A stretch of DNA of 9,372 nucleotides. Source: Desulfobulbaceae bacterium. GTDB lineage: Bacteria; Desulfobacterota; Desulfobulbia; Desulfobulbales; Desulfobulbaceae. Shown one piece after another: positions 8,501-9,372 of this stretch (position 1 is the first letter of the stretch; every line of letters begins with the position of its first letter). The notes under the pieces are model-generated. The model saw nothing but the letters and a program-made list of their open reading frames with translations. It was not told the origin of the DNA and did no database searches. The stretch spans positions 1-9,372 of the forward strand of contig JALSNT010000454.1 in assembly GCA_026986885.1 (NCBI GenBank), read 5' to 3'. Both the position numbers and the translations under genes were made by a program.

Positions 8501-9148
8501 GGTGATTTTGCCCCTGGTTTGGATATCCCTGCCAAAGTCAAGAGTCATGGCGCTGTTGAGATCGCGGCCGGTTAAGCGCAGGGTATATTTTTTTCCTGCC
8601 TGCAGCCGGTTGGGTTGAACCCCGGTCAGGGCGGGGAATTTTGCCCTTGGCTTGACCTTGATACGGGCGATGATAAGATTGTTCCTGTAATTTCTTTCTT
8701 TAAACTTACGGGGGGATGGGTTTACCTCGATAGTGATTTTGTTGTTTCCTGCCGGGCCGTTTGTCTGCAGAGTATAACTGATTTGCTTTTTTTCACCGGC
8801 CCGCAGGTTGATGATACTGTCGTGGTTGTCTTTGCCGCAGGTAAAACGAACCCGGACATTGGTCAGCGACTTTTTACCCCTGTTTTCCACCATGGCGCTG
8901 ATGGTGACCTGATCGCCGACAGTGACTGCCTGGGGAGATACCTGCAACGAGCGTGGAGTGATGGCTAAGTCGGGCAGCAGCTGAATATTGTGGGTCGGGT
9001 TGGTTTGTTGGAGTCCTTGTGGAATATGAAAGGAAGGTGTGATTGGCTGGATATCACCTGCTCCGGCGACCGGTGGAAAAAAGAGTGCCGAGATTATGGT
9101 AAGCAGCAGAATTAAATAAACAAGTCTGTCTGAAAATGTGGGGAACAT
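2600..9148 (-). CDS. Giant secreted CARDB / IPT-like / PKD multi-domain protein
   Basis: A 2182-residue exported protein, counted from the ATG at 9148. That start has AAGGAG 9 nt upstream and leads straight into a Sec signal peptide (hydrophobic core 9-26, likely cleavage after A28-G29-A30). The frame extends to a TTG at 9190, but that codon lies in a hairpin and lacks a ribosome site. Domains in order: CARDB-like (58-166); four IPT/TIG-like modules (172-260, 266-360, 381-475, 497-580); an FN3-like stretch (about 610-670); a Pro/Gly-rich linker (700-770); PKD-like (898-1003, with DWGDGT at 949-954 and HVY at 988-990); then beta-rich sequence I cannot assign (about 1060-2182). The last 42 residues hold 8 of the protein's 16 cysteines. 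No catalytic motif, lipobox, LPXTG or C-terminal helix is seen. It is probably a surface, periplasmic or extracellular structural or adhesive protein. It is the first visible gene of the operon with the FN3 gene; what it binds is unknown. Confidence 0.9.
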   Translation of the reverse strand: MFPTFSDRLVYLILLLTIISALFFPPVAGAGDIQPITPSFHIPQGLQQTNPTHNIQLLPDLAITPRSLQVSPQAVTVGDQVTISAMVENRGKKSLTNVRVRFTCGKDNHDSIINLRAGEKKQISYTLQTNGPAGNNKITIEVNPSPRKFKERNYRNNLIIARIKVKPRAKFPALTGVQPNRLQAGKKYTLRLTGRDLNSAMTLDFGRDIQTRGKITSTVTGSGRFYMIGILVAPNAQSGKRSITLTYKGRRQVQRPTVTIQGRPKKITLQITPSSLIQGKSYSLDIRGNAFTKDMVILFDDGISVTGKVQTQGTTRARVAVKVSATARPGQHTITLQTRRSNSSVTTMDMPVRRIRGTVEVVKKSTPQPYRETPGLAPAAPVSVRKITPSPLILGREYMLNIQGSNFPENIEVTFDRGMQAKGKARVINPGKAIIRVLVAPNARIGRHAVFVQKKQDEVTRLTDMPAPAAKGFVQVKDAPFAPPVLTLPQPILHQSPRMTSMIPNRWVAGKRYRVTVFGKKLAAVTAISFGRDIHIDDLEHQGNSKLNFTVLVDDDIRPSVRIGRISSDSRQGKTALRAWIMSPPKPAKFPPLRWSHEQQMDIRKGAIFLEDPVWHYSGDVANQDHPVPVLNDATVFNWREQTPGLADRFEIRFLTPGGKLIYKKIIAAGMYAAYTTSYKPDSGELMQLFKAMDKALPAGSKVRGRHGLNHKAVTQAVPAGMPAKQELPRSMMDGPGIEGLPGSASAGHGPGALTLAEPNFAPSPEVQKERLSLREQYFKNHGDEINILWQVVGYKKFVVSSQKKSSSKKIMPGNISGQAFGASAPKFVIATDKKQAGEDVEIEISEQWPLRLPDNLPGGVGCDEKNRVSLTVDFRRPDGAEHKVPKIKKDKKNSGQDHNIYVGDTVLLSGSGISITSSPWAVSAKTDYQKKSGQITDAGYSFNNVILDWGDGTWQSLQTEAVPSADNKHTDLPGWQTTDAMNFHTEHVYTDSGKFPIRIFVVPQDQMNQVDSIVKFHRYIPPNQATSAGTGKEKNTEKSVQDLVSTPSPTGSGAMAEMEMPGSRIFMLYCNPLPITIIQDTDATGPLHLASVEITSFSSDDNTPVNTGKFTPANGYGIQKKRGKKQQTQHKNLSAGVATGPISLSASDQKTGKAAITSFGEDTRVSTCEGGLWARGKLHYYGQGYARVQWLVDGVVVKSRDMKIGPSKLRAGLQSSDKSTWGDPLLSDVRLDSPRLPVKDVGMHRMTITVSVIPDPTWSMVNSVAFRKSLASLQSAGKTSAGTQQKTLVPMGGRGLRPSLLPNTTAQGTIRKSWRNGSETILDNLRKVTRNIGFKPGRNMFLPPYSVIAPEKKYLVSKSTGDIPCRFLFPTREGTFEVISLKQLKKQSNSYSGSGKFIFKLPDGPHSVSEHYAPITFDGWQAPDGEEISSGKLTQTLNEELPQLPGMRGTLTGLSGTAGDHVNAIMDMMVSDTTIRLTGAEKPQQWIGVSAPITPEGDWYADSLTLGESMIGWSMTSIESKDVRLDLSHGKGEAPHGNGGTDWVGINLGSATLHPYMFNLADVPLPVTGWNITADGLNGQAETGGFSHVFGEGSIGWSSLKINASHSGLNANYRDFFVEMAWPRIRITGKNTHYSYSPGSEVDVQLGLDGDLPTVNEDYGTIAAVITPKIFQHFDNGWGLMTDTEYSFRDEQGEVFADGIMVNDLLYTIYGTAEYNGQAVPLNIKGQVGGADELISGVKVTAGGKGEQRLGFDFTTEFSMEGIGRAEAPVHNLYGINRVSNRDPWSKGPEHPAEIVLKNHFPETNQAADNEYRVKYSHGSSLVACRGRRPVLLAASSYQSVMSDGWSNTPLLAMSGGISGGGCGNDTFGGHVDTHMFGANTPAIVGTFRFGTNNGSKYWLGFLQGDNLHIPIYADVFIEMIQGGMAYNFDHDAFSRDGGFNACPTPGKGLLFSAGLGVSIAGNDDIKADGVLTIQPADSFYEMLLHAELFDAADLRGRLRYYHSAFDGELWGDINFLSDKVRIHAPEHSTGLHADPDMWFFHVGTVTNPIQGHVMIIDGRVYLMLGNKDEFKIGVEDTTRIDKSSGGFGIAANLVINGAINIGLSPLRLDGRFGGNLNGKFINPIKDIGIGLDADILIGCCSPPHFALGFDVSCCCVKAGATIGLIPAGFSPWAECSCCPW
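2603..2728 (-). other. Cysteine-cluster tail of the giant protein
   Basis: Residues 2141-2182 contain a CC pair (2141-2142), a CCC triplet (2155-2157) and CSCC (2177-2180), ending in Pro-Trp. The upstream 2140 residues contain only eight scattered cysteines. In an exported protein such a tail could form disulfides, bind metal, or cross-link to a partner. The spacing matches no zinc finger, heme CXXCH site or ferredoxin motif that I can recognise. Confidence 0.8.
4244..4696 (-). other. Duplicated W-I/V-G ... IGWS segment in the giant protein
   Basis: Residues about 1485-1635 read as two related beta-rich units. Each starts with a Trp-(Ile/Val)-Gly-(Val/Ile) motif (W1487 and W1544) and carries an exact IGWS tetrapeptide (1512-1515 and 1596-1599). 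The second unit has about 27 extra residues between the motifs. I do not recognise the family. The unit is Gly-, Trp- and Asn-rich, which suggests a beta-sandwich or solenoid. Confidence 0.45.
6140..6457 (-). other. PKD-like domain in the giant protein
   Basis: Residues about 898-1003 show the hallmarks of a PKD Ig-fold: VGDTVLLSGSG at the start, VILDWGDGT in the middle (matching the family's W-D-F-G-D-G pattern), and HVYTDSGKFPIRIFV at the end. The domain is longer than a typical PKD of about 80-90 residues because of extra sequence before and after the WGDGT motif. PKD domains usually mediate extracellular protein or polysaccharide contacts. Confidence 0.75.
7409..8635 (-). other. Four tandem IPT/TIG-like modules in the giant protein
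   Basis: Four modules of about 85-95 residues start near residues 172, 266, 381 and 497. Each opens with a pattern like P-x-x-L-x-x-G-K-x-Y-x-L-x-I-x-G, followed about ten residues later by x-F-(G/D)-(R/D)-x-I or a close variant (LDFGRDI, ILFDDGI, VTFDRGM, ISFGRDI). The first three end with a (V/A)-x-x-x-A-x-x-G-x-(H/R) turn. The copies are well diverged, so this is an old duplication. The fold class is inferred as IPT/TIG or a related Ig-like fold. Confidence 0.65.
8651..8977 (-). other. CARDB-like domain in the giant protein
   Basis: Residues about 58-166 follow the CARDB pattern: PDLAITP, a GDQVTISAMVENRG strand pair, NVRVRFTCG, an INLRAGEKKQISYTL strand, then ITIEVNPSP and an RNYRNNLI end matching the usual E-x-N-x-x-N-N signature. 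CARDB modules are adhesion-type Ig folds found in secreted and surface proteins. Confidence 0.8.
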
Positions 9149-9157
9149 TATACAGGT

Positions 9158-9163
9158 CTCCTT
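9158..9163 (-). promoter_or_regulatory. Strong Shine-Dalgarno of the giant gene
   Basis: AAGGAG on the minus strand lies 9 nt before the ATG at 9148. It decides the start: the next in-frame upstream candidate, TTG at 9190, has no such site and would put 14 extra residues, partly charged and His/Cys-containing, in front of the signal peptide. Confidence 0.85.
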
Positions 9164-9181
9164 GTGACAATGAAGATGTGA

Positions 9182-9200
9182 AACCCTCAATACAAGGGTT
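9182..9200. repeat. Small hairpin in the leader of the giant gene
   Basis: AACCCT (9182-9187) pairs perfectly with AGGGTT (9195-9200) around a 7-nt loop. It lies about 20 nt upstream of the Shine-Dalgarno on the minus strand. It is short and lacks a T-run, so it is probably not a terminator. It could be a leader structure or operator half-sites. Confidence 0.4.
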
Positions 9201-9202
9201 AA

Positions 9203-9262
9203 GTACCCGTGAAGTATTTATTCTCTTAGGAGAATCGGATACTCCGGCGCTTATAAGGGTAC
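9203..9262. promoter_or_regulatory. Nested palindrome upstream of the giant gene
   Basis: Three perfect inverted repeats are nested on one centre. ATTCTC (9220-9225) pairs with GAGAAT (9230-9235) around a TTAG loop, AGTAT (9213-9217) with ATACT (9239-9243), and GTACCC (9203-9208) with GGGTAC (9257-9262). That gives 17 paired bases with asymmetric internal bulges of 2/3 and 4/13 nt. It sits between the putative upstream gene end (9265) and the giant gene. Neither strand has a T-run after it, so a classic terminator is unlikely. An operator, a structured 5' leader or a 3'-end stabilising stem are possible. I see no convincing -35/-10 promoter here. Confidence 0.5.
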
Positions 9263-9264
9263 GG

Positions 9265-9372
9265 CTATTTTGCAGCCAGGCAGGTAAAGAGGTGCCTGGT
9301 GGCCCGGCAGGAGGAAAAGGTATCGGTGTCGGGCTGCATGGCGGCGAGCAGGCCGGAGGCTTCGGCTGCGGC
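9265..9372 (-). CDS. Possible C-terminal end of an upstream gene (partial)
   Basis: A minus-strand frame enters from the right edge and ends at TAG (9265-9267), giving 35 residues. They are Ala-rich at first (SGLLAAMQPD) and end in HLFTCLAAK. If real, this is the 3' end of a gene transcribed in the same direction as the giant gene, with a 116-bp gap to the ATG at 9148. A second minus-strand frame is also open here, but its Pro-rich composition looks like an out-of-frame shadow. The fragment is too short to identify, and the call rests on an open frame with plausible composition. Confidence 0.3.
   Translation of the reverse strand, partial: AAAEASGLLAAMQPDTDTFSSCRATRHLFTCLAAK

Noticed and set aside
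9149..9190. Longer N-terminus of the giant protein from the TTG at 9190
   Set aside because: The TTG lies in a hairpin without a ribosome site, while the ATG at 9148 has AAGGAG at 9 nt and starts directly at a normal signal peptide.
9262..9279. Possible sigma-54 promoter on the minus strand (TGGC, then GC at -24/-12 spacing)
   Set aside because: Only the GG-N10-GC core is kept; the rest of the consensus is mismatched and the site overlaps the putative end of an upstream gene. Chance is more likely.

Overview
This window is dominated by two very large minus-strand genes that lie head to tail and are probably co-transcribed from right to left. Both encode exported proteins built largely from immunoglobulin-fold modules. 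The first in transcription order (stop at 2600, chosen start at 9148) is a 2182-residue protein. It has a Sec-type signal peptide, a CARDB-like domain, four tandem IPT/TIG-like modules, a PKD-like domain, and about 1200 residues of beta-rich sequence that I cannot assign to a family. It ends in a tail with eight cysteines in the last 42 residues. The second gene (508-2523) follows after a 76-bp gap and encodes a 671-residue secreted protein made of five or six fibronectin type III modules. Neither protein shows catalytic motifs, a canonical lipobox, an LPXTG signal or a C-terminal membrane helix. The best reading is a pair of periplasmic, surface or extracellular structural or adhesion proteins. 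A physical partnership is inferred from gene order only.

Layout from left to right. Positions 1-175 hold a possible ORF fragment leaving the left edge and a perfect 7-bp hairpin of unclear role. Positions 176-384 are a degenerate inverted-repeat element of MITE type with no coding capacity. Positions 440-499 hold two hairpins just past the stop of the FN3 gene; the one nearer the stop is a good candidate terminator. The two big genes fill 508-9148. Positions 9149-9264 form a leader or intergenic region with a strong Shine-Dalgarno sequence, a small hairpin and a striking nested palindrome. Positions 9265-9372 may be the C-terminal end of another minus-strand gene.

The organism is probably a Gram-negative bacterium of moderate to high GC, plausibly a deltaproteobacterium (Desulfobacterota). 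The support is weak: no Gram-positive anchoring signals, and a repeat with TCGTAAAAAGTC ends of a kind I recall from deltaproteobacterial intergenic regions. No rRNA, tRNA, CRISPR array, transposase or integrase is visible. The many long plus-strand reading frames opposite the two big genes look like antisense shadows. The most interesting content is the unassigned half of the giant protein with its cysteine tail, the pairing of the two exported multi-module proteins, and the nested palindrome upstream of them.
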